64,000 bases of DNA from Candidatus Saccharibacteria bacterium oral taxon 488 (lineage in GTDB: Bacteria; Patescibacteriota; Saccharimonadia; Saccharimonadales; Saccharimonadaceae). The stretch spans positions 1 to 64,000 of the forward strand of contig CP039999.1 of the NCBI GenBank assembly GCA_013099195.1, given 5' to 3'. A program made the translations under genes and the position numbers. The notes beneath the pieces are model-generated. The model searched no databases. It was not told the DNA's origin and saw only the letters and a program-made list of their open reading frames with translations. Numbering within the stretch: the first letter of the stretch is position 1; each line of letters opens with the position of its first letter. This document shows positions 33,495-42,085 of the stretch, piece after piece.

Positions 33495-35663
33495 ATGCGG
33501 CTACTATTGGTAACCAGAGGCATTCCTGGCTCTGGTAAGTCGACGTTTCTCGCGGAGCAGGGGCTTGATAATTATACGTTGTCGCCGGACGCGATACGAT
33601 TGATGCTGGCGTCGCCGCAGTTGACGCTTGACGGACAAACGACCATGCCGTCGCGTCAAGATGCAGTGGTGTGGCGGCTACTACACGAGATGCTGGAGCA
33701 GCGGATGACGCGGGGTGAGACGACAGTGGTTGATGCAACACACACGACGCCAAATTATTTCAAGACGTACGGCGAGCTGTGCCGGAAATATCGCTACCGG
33801 CTGGTGGTAATTGATTTTGCTGATGTGCCGCTGGCGGTATGTCAGCAGCGTAATCGAGAGCGGCCGAGCTATAAGGTGGTGCCGAGTAGCGTACTTGAGC
33901 GTATGCATCGGCGGCTGCAGCAGAGTTCACTGCCGAAGTGGGTGACGGTGGTGCGGACAGCCGAGGAGGTGAATCAACTGCTTACTAATCAGCCGGAGAA
34001 TGTTGATAGGTATCGGGCGATTCATCATATTGGCGATGTGCAGGGGTGTTTTACGCCGCTCAAGGAATATTTCGAGCGGTATCCGCTTCGGGATGATGAA
34101 CTGTATATTTTTGTCGGCGACCTATTAGATCGCGGCACGGAGAATGATGCGGTGATACGATTTATTTGTGACGAGTTGCTTGACCGACCAAACGTGCGGT
34201 TCGTCGAGGGTAATCACGAGCTGTATCTCTGGCAGTGGGCGACTGATCAGCCGGTTGCGGCGCGGGTATTTAGCGAACAAACGCAGCCACAGCTGGAGGC
34301 AGCGGGCATCGATAAGCGTAACGTAGTGCGGCTAATGCGGCGGATGGATCAATATATTTTGTATCAGTTTCGAGGTCAAACGGTCTTGGTGACGCATGGC
34401 GGGCTCAGTACGCTGCCGGAGCGGTTACCATTGGTGGCGACCAGCCAGCTGATCCATGGCGTGGGGGCGTATGATGAGGTTGGGGCGGTGGATGATGCAT
34501 TTATGGCGCAGACTGATGACGCGACGTTTCAGATTCACGGACATCGCAACAGGCAAAATTACCCCACGCGCTACAACGAACGGTGCTACAATTTGGAGGG
34601 AAAGGTTGAGTTTGGTGGCGAGCTGCGAACAGTGCGGCTGGACGAGAATGGCATGACACCGATCGCTATTCGAAACCAACAGGCAACAGCGCGGCTATAT
34701 CCAGAAAACGCAGCGTTCCTGAGCCAGCTGCGGCAGAATCGCTACATTCATGAATCAATTCTGCCGGGTGATATTAGCTCGTTTAATTTCAAGCCCGAGG
34801 CATTTTATCGCCAGGCATGGACGACGCAAACGATGCGGGCGCGCGGACTGTTTCTCAATACGCTGACAAACGAAATCGTGATTCGGGCCTATGATAAGTT
34901 TTTTAACATCGGCGAGCGGCGCGATACTGAACTAGCGGCGCTGGAGCAGACGATGACTTTTCCGGCGCGGGCGTGGGTGAAGGAGAATGGATTTTTAGGA
35001 TTAGTCGGGTATGATTCGGCAGCGGGTGGGCTGGTGATGGCGTCAAAGTCGACGACCGAGGGTGACTATGCGGCGGCCTTTCGGCGAGAGTTTTTGGAGC
35101 AATTTCGAGCCAAGCTACCGTCCATCACTGATTATCTGCGCCGGTATAATGCGTGCCTATTGTTTGAGGTCGTGTTGCCGCGATTTGATCCGCATATTAT
35201 CGCGTATGAGTCGGATCAGCTGGTGCTGCTCGATATCGTTAAGCGGCAGGTTGCATACGAGGCGGTCGACCGGCAGGAGCGGGAGCGATTTGCGCGCGAG
35301 ATCGGGGCGAACAGCAAGCGTCTGGCGGCGGAGTTTTCGTCGTGGAGGGAGTTTGCGGCGTGGCTTGATCAGCTTCACGGCATGGGGTATCGGTGGCAGG
35401 GTGAGCGGGTTGAGGGATTTGTGCTCGAAGATGCTCGTGGCTATCAGGTTAAGGTCAAGCTTGATTATTATAGCTTTTGGCGGCAGATGCGAACAGCACT
35501 GGCGGCGCTGCAGGCTGGTCGGCAGCCATCAACGAGGCCCGACTGTCCTGATCCGGCGCTGGCAGCCCGGGTGATTGAATATATGCGGCAGCTGCCCGCC
35601 GAGGAATTAGCGCGGCTGGACATCATCGCGCTGCGGCGACGGTTTGAGCAGGCGAGTGGCTAG
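33495..35663 (+). CDS. Three-domain polynucleotide kinase-phosphatase-RNA ligase
   Basis: The 722-residue protein joins three enzymes. A P-loop kinase has GIPGSGKST at 9-17. A metallophosphoesterase (about 175-390) has GDVQGC, GDLLDRG at 208-214, GNHE at 239-242, THGG at 300-303 and HGH at 348-350. A ligase-like nucleotidyltransferase (about 430-710) has motif I candidate Lys468 in AYDKFFNIGE. This is the plan of bacterial Pnkp enzymes, which heal 5'-OH and 3'-phosphate RNA ends and seal them. It follows the Mur ligase by 3 nt. No hen1-like methyltransferase gene is adjacent. Confidence 0.85.
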   Translation: MRLLLVTRGIPGSGKSTFLAEQGLDNYTLSPDAIRLMLASPQLTLDGQTTMPSRQDAVVWRLLHEMLEQRMTRGETTVVDATHTTPNYFKTYGELCRKYRYRLVVIDFADVPLAVCQQRNRERPSYKVVPSSVLERMHRRLQQSSLPKWVTVVRTAEEVNQLLTNQPENVDRYRAIHHIGDVQGCFTPLKEYFERYPLRDDELYIFVGDLLDRGTENDAVIRFICDELLDRPNVRFVEGNHELYLWQWATDQPVAARVFSEQTQPQLEAAGIDKRNVVRLMRRMDQYILYQFRGQTVLVTHGGLSTLPERLPLVATSQLIHGVGAYDEVGAVDDAFMAQTDDATFQIHGHRNRQNYPTRYNERCYNLEGKVEFGGELRTVRLDENGMTPIAIRNQQATARLYPENAAFLSQLRQNRYIHESILPGDISSFNFKPEAFYRQAWTTQTMRARGLFLNTLTNEIVIRAYDKFFNIGERRDTELAALEQTMTFPARAWVKENGFLGLVGYDSAAGGLVMASKSTTEGDYAAAFRREFLEQFRAKLPSITDYLRRYNACLLFEVVLPRFDPHIIAYESDQLVLLDIVKRQVAYEAVDRQERERFAREIGANSKRLAAEFSSWREFAAWLDQLHGMGYRWQGERVEGFVLEDARGYQVKVKLDYYSFWRQMRTALAALQAGRQPSTRPDCPDPALAARVIEYMRQLPAEELARLDIIALRRRFEQASG

Positions 35664-35667
35664 TTTC

Positions 35668-35697
35668 TTGTTGCGCGCGGGGGCGGTCTGGTACAAT
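35668..35697 (+). promoter_or_regulatory. Promoter of the large secreted SGNH protein
   Basis: TTGTTG (35668-35673), 18-bp spacer ending TGG, TACAAT (35692-35697). A leader of about 24 nt with GGAGGGGG follows. Confidence 0.55.
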
Positions 35698-35727
35698 TTT
35701 GACATAAGCATAACGGAGGGGGCGCTT

Positions 35728-38700
35728 ATGTGGAAACTTATTATTAGTGTTATTGGGGCTACGTTGGCGGTGTGCATCGCGGTGTCGGCGACGGCTGAAG
35801 CGGCTTCTGAGTATGATGATATTATTGATAAAGTCTCAACAAAAACACTAATTCATCATATTGATAATTATCATGGCAAGACCTGTGGAAGTCCCAATGA
35901 TGATTATGCAAAAAAGTGGTTATTTTCCTTTAAGCAAAAGAGATATTATTCAGGCGACCCCAAAGACCACCAGGCGGCGGTAGAAAGTTTAGAGCGTGCT
36001 ATGTCGTCACCAAAGGGTGCGTACGCGGTTGTTTATGAGCAGAACAATAAACATAACGACACGTCAAACCCGTATTTCATAAAAGTTTTTTGGACAGAGG
36101 ACGGTAGGAATGATTATACGTATCGTTTTTATAAAAATCATCAAATAAGCGGGATTTATCTCACGAGGAAGGAGGGTAGTCAGTCGAGACTTTATGTGGC
36201 TACCGTTGCCAGCCCTAAGTTGATTTTAGGAGGTGGTAATGGTAGTAATTGTGACCCTGAATACTTGTGGGGATATAAACATTCGCAGGCTTTTATATCT
36301 GATATGAATATATCTGTAGGATCAAATAAAAAACTCTTTACGTCTACGTTTTCTGTTGACTATCCAAGTGGCTACGCAGGCCCCAAGTTTCCGGACAATC
36401 GCTCAGCGATCGGATGGTGGCCAGACTCGTCTCAATATGATGATTTTACAGACAAAATAACAGTAAAAAAATTAATAAATTACATAAATTATCACAAGAA
36501 ATTTTGTGCACCATCAGACTATTCTAACAGTTGGTTTACAGCGTTTAAGTATCCCAATATTCCTGACAATCATAAGTATCATAAAAGTTATATGGCAAGT
36601 CTTGAACGGGCGATGGCGACGGGAGCGTATGCTGTTGCTTATGAACAAACGACGGTTAATGGTAAAACAGTAAACCCCTATTTCATAACGGTATTTTGGT
36701 CAGAAAATAGAGATGACTTTCATATTAAGTTTTACGGTGATGCTCCGTACAGAGTTGCTACCATTACACATAAGTGGGGCAGCAGTGCAAAGTTGTACGG
36801 TATGATCGCAGGTAGCACTGGACCGCTCTGGGGACGTGGCGGTTGTGAAGTTGAGTTTTTGCAGGGAAATTATCTAAACGGCTATATACCTACTGCTCGG
36901 TTTAACGAGTCGTATATACCGTTGAGCGGTGGCAATAATATGAAAATCTTCACCTCAACCTTCGACGTCGAGTATCCAGACGGCTATAAGGGTAAACCGA
37001 TTCCTGGCGATCGACGCAATATCAAGTATCTCGCTCTTGGCGATTCCTTCTCCAGCGGTGAAGGCGATACTGATAAAAATCCGGCGACCGACCGGAAGTA
37101 TTATCGCCAGTGGACGGATGTGAATGAAGATAAGGCGAAGGGCGCGCCAAGGGAAAAGTGCCATGTTAGCACGCGTTCGTATCCGCACAAGCTGGCGAAT
37201 TGGATGGGGCTGGGTAGCGGCCCGTCGGCGGCGTGGGCGTCGGTTGCGTGTAGTGGGGCGACAGTGTACGACATGAATTGGGACAATTCGGGCGGCTATG
37301 AAGGGCAGGACAGTCCGCTCGGGCGGCTGCACGGTTATGACAACAAAGGAGTGTTGCAGAAGATGGCGCTTAACGAGATGATCCCAGGGCGCGTCAAGCA
37401 AGTCGAGTTCGTAAAGAAATACCAACCAAAGGTGATCACGCTGACGGCGGGAGGGAATGATGTGGGGTTTGGTAAAAAGATTAAGGATTGCGTTCATTAT
37501 ATTAAAAGCATAGGAACGTGTGATTGGGCCAAAGACGAGATGAACACCCTGGGGTCGCAGATTAAGGGTCAATTTGATCGCCTTGTCGGACTATATAAAG
37601 AGTTAAAAGCTGCAAGCCCTAAATCAAAAATATATGCAATAGGATATCCACAATTTATCACAGATACAGAGCCAGCCGCATGTGGACTGAATGCTGGAGC
37701 TATAGACCTGGATGAGCGACGCATGATAGTCCACGCTACTCAGTATATGAACGAAGTAATCGAAGCTGCTGCGCGCAAAGCTGGTGTAAAATATGTAGAT
37801 ATTTCACAAGCACTGAACGGTGGTAAGATGTGTGAGAAGCATCAGATCTACATGACAGGTATAGTAGGCTTGGGTGAGCAAGAAAGTTACCATCCAAACA
37901 AGCTTGGTCATGTTAAGATATTCGCTGAAATAGCAAAACAACTTGATAATGAGGATTTATCGACTTATAGCAAATACCCTACTGCTGGCGATGAATCAGT
38001 GAACGCACCTTCATCAATCTATTTTGACAAAGGTGCACCTTCGTCTGTGAATACTACAATGCTAGCAAACTCCAAACCTTCAAAAGGCAGCAAGCAGAGA
38101 GTTGCGCTGGCAAAGAGCTCGCTGCAACCTGGTAGTTCGGCTCGTGTCGAGATTCGATCTAAGCCAGTGGACCTAGGCAGCTATACTGTGTCAAGTGACG
38201 GATCTATGAGGGAAACGATAACTATCCCAGATAACATTCCCGCCGGCTATCACACCCTATTTGTGTATGGCAAATCCGTAAGTGGCGAGGATATCAAGAT
38301 TACTCAGACACTGCTAGTAACGGGCAAAGATAAGGAAGATCTTGACGATGATGGAGTAAAAGACGCTAATCAACCATGTGGAGCCTTTTTGAAGGCTTCG
38401 GGGAAAGATGAGGATCTTGACGGCATCGACGACGCCTGCGACCCTGAAATTACCGACCCAATTCTCTATACAGCCCGCAATGGTAAATCAGAGTTTAATG
38501 AAGACGAAGGTAAAATCTATGTCTTTCGCAATACTAGAGCAGCGAAATTAACAGGTGTAAATAATGACTATATTGACAAATCAAGTAATAAAGATAATAC
38601 CGAAGCACTCATTGCCAGCAGTCTTACAGAAGATACCAAAAACCTCTCCTTTAGTAAACTTGTCATCGCAAAAGAAGACGATAAAGATAATAATATTTCA

Positions 38701-38865
38701 AAAGGTATGCCTATAGTTTTAGCCAAAGATATCAACGAGAAGTGCTACGCTTTGGGGCCTGAAGACTATTTGTCGCCCGCATTGAGGCCAGGATCAAACG
38801 GTTACAAACCACGAGGATTAATAAAATTAAATAGACTACCGAAGGGGGTGAGTTGTGAAGAATAA
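35728..38865 (+). CDS. Large secreted SGNH hydrolase with tandem N-terminal repeats and Asp-rich C-terminal module
   Basis: About 1,045 residues from ATG 35728, chosen for the GGAGGGGG site and signal peptide (LIISVIGATLAVCIA, cleavage near ATAEAAS). Two repeats of about 200 residues follow, both with YDD---DK, LERAM and YAV-YEQ patterns. Next is an SGNH domain (about 430-760) with Ser in LALGDSFSSGEGD, VACSGATVYDM, LTAGGNDVGFG and YHPNKLGH. The C-terminal module has calcium-repeat-like DLDDDGVKDAN and DLDGIDDACDPE. The SGNH core is GC-rich but both flanks are AT-rich, a mosaic. No LPXTG anchor is seen. Probably acts at the surface of this or a partner cell. Confidence 0.8.
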   Translation: MWKLIISVIGATLAVCIAVSATAEAASEYDDIIDKVSTKTLIHHIDNYHGKTCGSPNDDYAKKWLFSFKQKRYYSGDPKDHQAAVESLERAMSSPKGAYAVVYEQNNKHNDTSNPYFIKVFWTEDGRNDYTYRFYKNHQISGIYLTRKEGSQSRLYVATVASPKLILGGGNGSNCDPEYLWGYKHSQAFISDMNISVGSNKKLFTSTFSVDYPSGYAGPKFPDNRSAIGWWPDSSQYDDFTDKITVKKLINYINYHKKFCAPSDYSNSWFTAFKYPNIPDNHKYHKSYMASLERAMATGAYAVAYEQTTVNGKTVNPYFITVFWSENRDDFHIKFYGDAPYRVATITHKWGSSAKLYGMIAGSTGPLWGRGGCEVEFLQGNYLNGYIPTARFNESYIPLSGGNNMKIFTSTFDVEYPDGYKGKPIPGDRRNIKYLALGDSFSSGEGDTDKNPATDRKYYRQWTDVNEDKAKGAPREKCHVSTRSYPHKLANWMGLGSGPSAAWASVACSGATVYDMNWDNSGGYEGQDSPLGRLHGYDNKGVLQKMALNEMIPGRVKQVEFVKKYQPKVITLTAGGNDVGFGKKIKDCVHYIKSIGTCDWAKDEMNTLGSQIKGQFDRLVGLYKELKAASPKSKIYAIGYPQFITDTEPAACGLNAGAIDLDERRMIVHATQYMNEVIEAAARKAGVKYVDISQALNGGKMCEKHQIYMTGIVGLGEQESYHPNKLGHVKIFAEIAKQLDNEDLSTYSKYPTAGDESVNAPSSIYFDKGAPSSVNTTMLANSKPSKGSKQRVALAKSSLQPGSSARVEIRSKPVDLGSYTVSSDGSMRETITIPDNIPAGYHTLFVYGKSVSGEDIKITQTLLVTGKDKEDLDDDGVKDANQPCGAFLKASGKDEDLDGIDDACDPEITDPILYTARNGKSEFNEDEGKIYVFRNTRAAKLTGVNNDYIDKSSNKDNTEALIASSLTEDTKNLSFSKLVIAKEDDKDNNISKGMPIVLAKDINEKCYALGPEDYLSPALRPGSNGYKPRGLIKLNRLPKGVSCEE

Positions 38866-39196
38866 AGAAATGGTTAATGATAATATATCTGGTAAGTTAA
38901 TAAATAAAAAATCTATCAGTAAAAAAAGACGGGTGGCTGGTCTGTATACTCAAACTTTTGCCGGACTTCTAGTCGTATTCTGGTTATATAGCTGGATGGT
39001 AGCGAATCTAATAAGTGACCAAACCTCTATGCTCTATAAAATTATAGTAGGAGTAGTAATTTTGTGCTCGCTTGTAAATGTCCTCCTACTTAAAAAATGG
39101 TGGCAACGACTTATCTGGGTGTTTATTGTTCTTGTTTTTGTCGCAATCTTAACTTATTGGATTGGCTGGGACTTACATAGCGATATACGTTTTTAG
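38855..39196 (+). CDS. Small membrane protein of the tandem array, copy 1
   Basis: The 113-residue protein starts GTG (MKNKEM), inside the last codons of the secreted protein gene and just after GGGGGTGAG. It has a basic N-terminus and three hydrophobic segments (about 38-56, 62-82, 85-104). Its first codons GTGAAGAATAA recur at later members of the array. It could be an immunity or anchoring partner of the upstream module, which is inference only. Confidence 0.65.
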   Translation: MKNKEMVNDNISGKLINKKSISKKRRVAGLYTQTFAGLLVVFWLYSWMVANLISDQTSMLYKIIVGVVILCSLVNVLLLKKWWQRLIWVFIVLVFVAILTYWIGWDLHSDIRF

Positions 39197-39219
39197 CGGT
39201 GGGAAAAAGAGGAGAATAT

Positions 39220-39765
39220 ATGGCTATGGTCTCAAAATCCCAGGATATCGACGAAAATGGCACGCCGGACAAACTTCAACCCTGCGGAGCTTTCACTCAA
39301 GCTGCTAATAAAGACGAAGACCTTGATGGCATCGACGACGCCTGCGACCCTGAAATTACCGACCCCATCCTCTGCACTGCTCGCAATGGTAAATCGTCGC
39401 TTGGCGAGGATGAGGATCGGATTTATCTCTTTCGCAATACGCGAGCAGCTAACTTGACTGGTGTCACGAACGATTACGTTGACAAGTCGAAAAACCAGAA
39501 CAATGCTGATGCACTGATTGGACATACTTTAAGCGAAGAGACACGCGGACTTGCATTCAATAAACTGGTCGTTATGAAAGAAGCTGACGGTGACATCAAA
39601 AAAGGAACGCCGATTATTCTCGCCAAAGATGTGAACGAGAAGTGCTATGCCCTAAAACCAGAAGACTACCTATCACCAGCACTCAAACCTGGAGCAAAAG
39701 ACTACAAGCTACGAGGATTAATAAAACTAAATACACTACCGAAGGGGGCAAGTTGTGAAGAATAA
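39220..39765 (+). CDS. Stand-alone copy of the secreted protein's C-terminal module
   Basis: The 181-residue protein matches the last 180 or so residues of the gene at 35728-38865. Shared stretches include KDEDLDGIDDACDPEITDP, YLSPAL-PG and the ending LPKG-SCEE. It has no signal peptide: it starts MAMVSKSQDIDENG after GAGGAG. DNA identity is high near the 3' end. Such orphan C-terminal modules are a feature of polymorphic effector loci, where they can recombine onto the full-length gene. Confidence 0.72.
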   Translation: MAMVSKSQDIDENGTPDKLQPCGAFTQAANKDEDLDGIDDACDPEITDPILCTARNGKSSLGEDEDRIYLFRNTRAANLTGVTNDYVDKSKNQNNADALIGHTLSEETRGLAFNKLVVMKEADGDIKKGTPIILAKDVNEKCYALKPEDYLSPALKPGAKDYKLRGLIKLNTLPKGASCEE

Positions 39766-40053
39766 GAAAGTTATAAAGTACTCAATCATGCTGTATACTG
39801 GTATACTGTCGGTTTTAGGATTGTGCCAGTTTCTAGGCATACCAAACCTTGATACAGCTTCAAGACACGACAGGATGTTGCTGGGAGCGACTATATGGTG
39901 GTTAGGTGTGGCCGAGTTATTATAAATGTGATTATTGCAATAAGGCTTAGAACATTGAGGACCCTGGCTATTGTCCTGCTAATGTTGTGTATCGTGTTTG
40001 GCTTGGTCGGTGGTTTTCATTATTATCTAGCAGTTAACTGGAAATGGGGTTGA
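39755..40053 (+). pseudogene. Frameshifted small membrane protein gene of the array, copy 2
   Basis: The GTG frame (MKNKKVIKYSIMLYTG) stops at TAA after 56 residues. Another frame from about 39900 continues INVIIAIRLRTLRTLAIV to TGA 40053. Joined, the two parts align along their length with the intact copy at 40385 (KNKIVKYATITYT, INLLTVIFIKSLRSIAVV). A single frameshift near 39900-39910 explains it; a sequencing error or programmed slip cannot be excluded. Confidence 0.65.
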
Positions 40054-40056
40054 TCC

Positions 40057-40341
40057 GTGAAGAATAAGAAAATAATTGTGGGATTATCAATTATTGTCCC
40101 AATGTTAATATTGTTGCTAGAATACTACATAATCGGTCCGCTATTGGCTGATGGTGTCAGTATATTTGTTGCACAATGCTCGTTGCTAGCTTTGAGTGCT
40201 ATATTTATGATAGTGGGCATTGTCATTTTAGTGAGAGCTTCTGGGGGTTATAAATTTTGTTGTGTGCCCAGTATCGTCGCCAGCTTATTACTCGTTTTTG
40301 GATATTTTTTGTCCGAAACTGTAAAAGAGATACGGTTCTAG
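40057..40341 (+). CDS. Small membrane protein of the tandem array, copy 3
   Basis: The 94-residue protein starts GTG (MKNKKIIVGLSII) 4 nt after the previous stop and has three hydrophobic segments. The start block GTGAAGAATAAGAAA is the same as in copy 2. The C-terminal half (ILVRASGGYKFCCVPSIVAS) resembles the last gene at 41267 (WLKGIYKLCAFSSLAVAA). Confidence 0.62.
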   Translation: MKNKKIIVGLSIIVPMLILLLEYYIIGPLLADGVSIFVAQCSLLALSAIFMIVGIVILVRASGGYKFCCVPSIVASLLLVFGYFLSETVKEIRF

Positions 40342-40384
40342 TGAGCTTGGAAAGTAAAATGTGTTATGTTCAACAAAGTGGGCT

Positions 40385-40690
40385 GTGAAGAAAAATAAGA
40401 TTGTAAAATACGCCACGATAACTTATACATGTCTATTGGCGGTAATGGCATTTTGCTTATTCGTAGGAATACTGAATCTAGACATGAATCCGAGGCAAGT
40501 TAACTCACTGTTAGGAATCATTCTTGTGTGGGCAAGTGTGATCGGTATAGCTATAAACCTGCTCACGGTAATTTTTATAAAAAGTCTACGCTCCATTGCC
40601 GTAGTGCTGCTCATCGTATGCACATTTGCACTGGCAGAAGGATGTTTTCATTATTTTTGGTTTTCACAGCCATTCGCAGGGGGACGGTGA
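40385..40690 (+). CDS. Small membrane protein of the tandem array, copy 4
   Basis: The 101-residue protein, from GTG 40385 (KKNKIVKYATITYT), has three hydrophobic segments. It is the intact homolog of the frameshifted copy at 39755-40053. The GTG is chosen because the same GTGAAGAA block starts the other members. Confidence 0.62.
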   Translation: MKKNKIVKYATITYTCLLAVMAFCLFVGILNLDMNPRQVNSLLGIILVWASVIGIAINLLTVIFIKSLRSIAVVLLIVCTFALAEGCFHYFWFSQPFAGGR

Positions 40691-40717
40691 AGTAGCGCAT
40701 GGTTAATCACATCATGA

Positions 40718-41114
40718 AGATTAATAAAACTAAACAAGCTACCGAAGGGGGGTGGTTGTGAAAAAGAATAAAAAGATAACGCAGAATATATTATTGGCGG
40801 CCGTTATGGCTACCATGCCGCTACTCGTGGTGCGAGGTGATACATATCAAATAGGGCTGATTATAGAATGTATTGCAGCCGTGATTAGTCTGTTATTATT
40901 GTTTACTTCTGCGAATAGAAGAAAGAATTTTCCACTTTCACATCTGGCGGCTATTTTGTGGTTATTTGTCCCCGTGTCATTTTTGTTCCTACTGCAGACA
41001 TCCTTGTTTGGGAGTGGTTTTGAAGGGCTTTTTAATTGGGCGAGAACCGGACTCATAGTTGGTGTCGTTGCTATAGTATTGACGAGTATTCAGCTGTTTA
41101 GAGTGAATCGTTGA
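40718..41114 (+). CDS. Small membrane protein of the tandem array, copy 5, with module remnant upstream
   Basis: The coding part is 40758-41114 (118 residues, GTG start, KKNKKITQNILLAAV, four hydrophobic segments). The 40 bp before it (from 40718) repeat the last codons of the C-terminal module gene, including TTAATAAAACTAAA and CTACCGAAGGGGG. The rest of that module is gone. This shows the array grew by duplicating [module + membrane protein] units. Confidence 0.62.
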
Positions 41115-41135
41115 TGGAGTTTGGTAGGGTGAGTT

Positions 41136-41204
41136 GTGAAGATGAGCCAACAAGTACGTCAAAGCGCCAAGGACACGACCAGGAAAGTTCATTACATTTG
41201 GTAG
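41136..41204 (+). pseudogene. Remnant start of an array member
   Basis: GGGTGAGTTGTGAAGATGAG repeats the junction seen at copy 1, but the frame ends after 22 residues (MKMSQQVRQSAKDTTRKVHY...). Probably a decayed copy. Confidence 0.45.
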
Positions 41205-41266
41205 CTGTCTGGTCGCAGTGATAGATTGATTAACTAACACAGCCGATTTATCATGAAGAGTAGGTT

Positions 41267-41566
41267 ATGAAAGATGATGTAGCGACGACAGACAAGCCAT
41301 ATTTGAGCGATACGGTCGTGATTTTGCTGGTAGTCGCACCGATAACTTTGTGCGTGCTGCTCTTTGTTGTGGCGAGGTGGGATACGTGGTGGATTCGTGA
41401 ATATCATGTTACTGAGATAGCGGCAATGGCGCTGCCAATGCTGTTGTCGGCGGCGGGGGTGTGGATGGTGGTATGGCTGAAGGGTATATATAAACTCTGT
41501 GCGTTCAGTAGCCTCGCGGTAGCGGCGTTGTTCTGGCTGGCGTTCCTTTATAAGTTATCGCAGTGA
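41267..41566 (+). CDS. Small membrane protein, last member of the array
   Basis: The 99-residue protein has a polar N-terminus (MKDDVATTDKPYLSD) and three hydrophobic segments. Its C-terminal part resembles copy 3. GAGTAGG precedes the ATG, so unlike the others it has a normal ribosome site. It is closer to host GC content. It ends tail to tail with the gene at 41555. Confidence 0.6.
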   Translation: MKDDVATTDKPYLSDTVVILLVVAPITLCVLLFVVARWDTWWIREYHVTEIAAMALPMLLSAAGVWMVVWLKGIYKLCAFSSLAVAALFWLAFLYKLSQ

Positions 41567-42085
41567 TTTTTTGCGACTCTCGCGGTACTTGGTGCGGCGA
41601 TTGATAATCATAAGAGATGTTCCGCAGATGAAAAGCGGCGGCATACAGAACAGGTATACGAATTCCCCGAGTCCATCAGCCAGAAAGCAGTTACCTATGG
41701 AAAATCCGCTACCGCAACGCCCAGGAATACCCCACCCGCCGATTGTCACATCGAGAAGCAGTATGAGTATTACGAGGTAAAACAGGATGCCTGTTATAAC
41801 CAGTGGCCAGCGATTGCGTAGATTCTGGTGGCGGGCGGCGGTGATTGACCGGTCCGTTATCCCTATCATCAGCAAAGTGATAAGCATGGCCACAATGAAC
41901 CACATTGAGTCGTGCAAATAGTAGTCATAATAATAGTCAGGCGGGCCAAATTGGTCAGAGTTGAGCTTGTGTAGGTGGTCATTATGGGCGGTTGCAAGCA
42001 CAAAAACGAGAATCGTCAGGCCGTAAATAAGCCAACGCATGATGCGAGTGGTAATTGATTTTTTTGATGGAGTATTTTCGGTCAT
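41555..42085 (-). CDS. Four-helix membrane protein, function unknown
   Basis: The 176-residue protein starts at ATG 42085, overlapping the murF stop as TGATG, so it is co-translated with murF. It has hydrophobic segments near 17-35, 58-76, 95-113 and 140-160 and an exposed loop GIPGRCGSGFSIGNCF with two Cys. A basic tail (RRTKYRESRKKS) is probably cytoplasmic. Not recognised. Confidence 0.65.
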   Translation of the reverse strand: MTENTPSKKSITTRIMRWLIYGLTILVFVLATAHNDHLHKLNSDQFGPPDYYYDYYLHDSMWFIVAMLITLLMIGITDRSITAARHQNLRNRWPLVITGILFYLVILILLLDVTIGGWGIPGRCGSGFSIGNCFLADGLGEFVYLFCMPPLFICGTSLMIINRRTKYRESRKKSLR

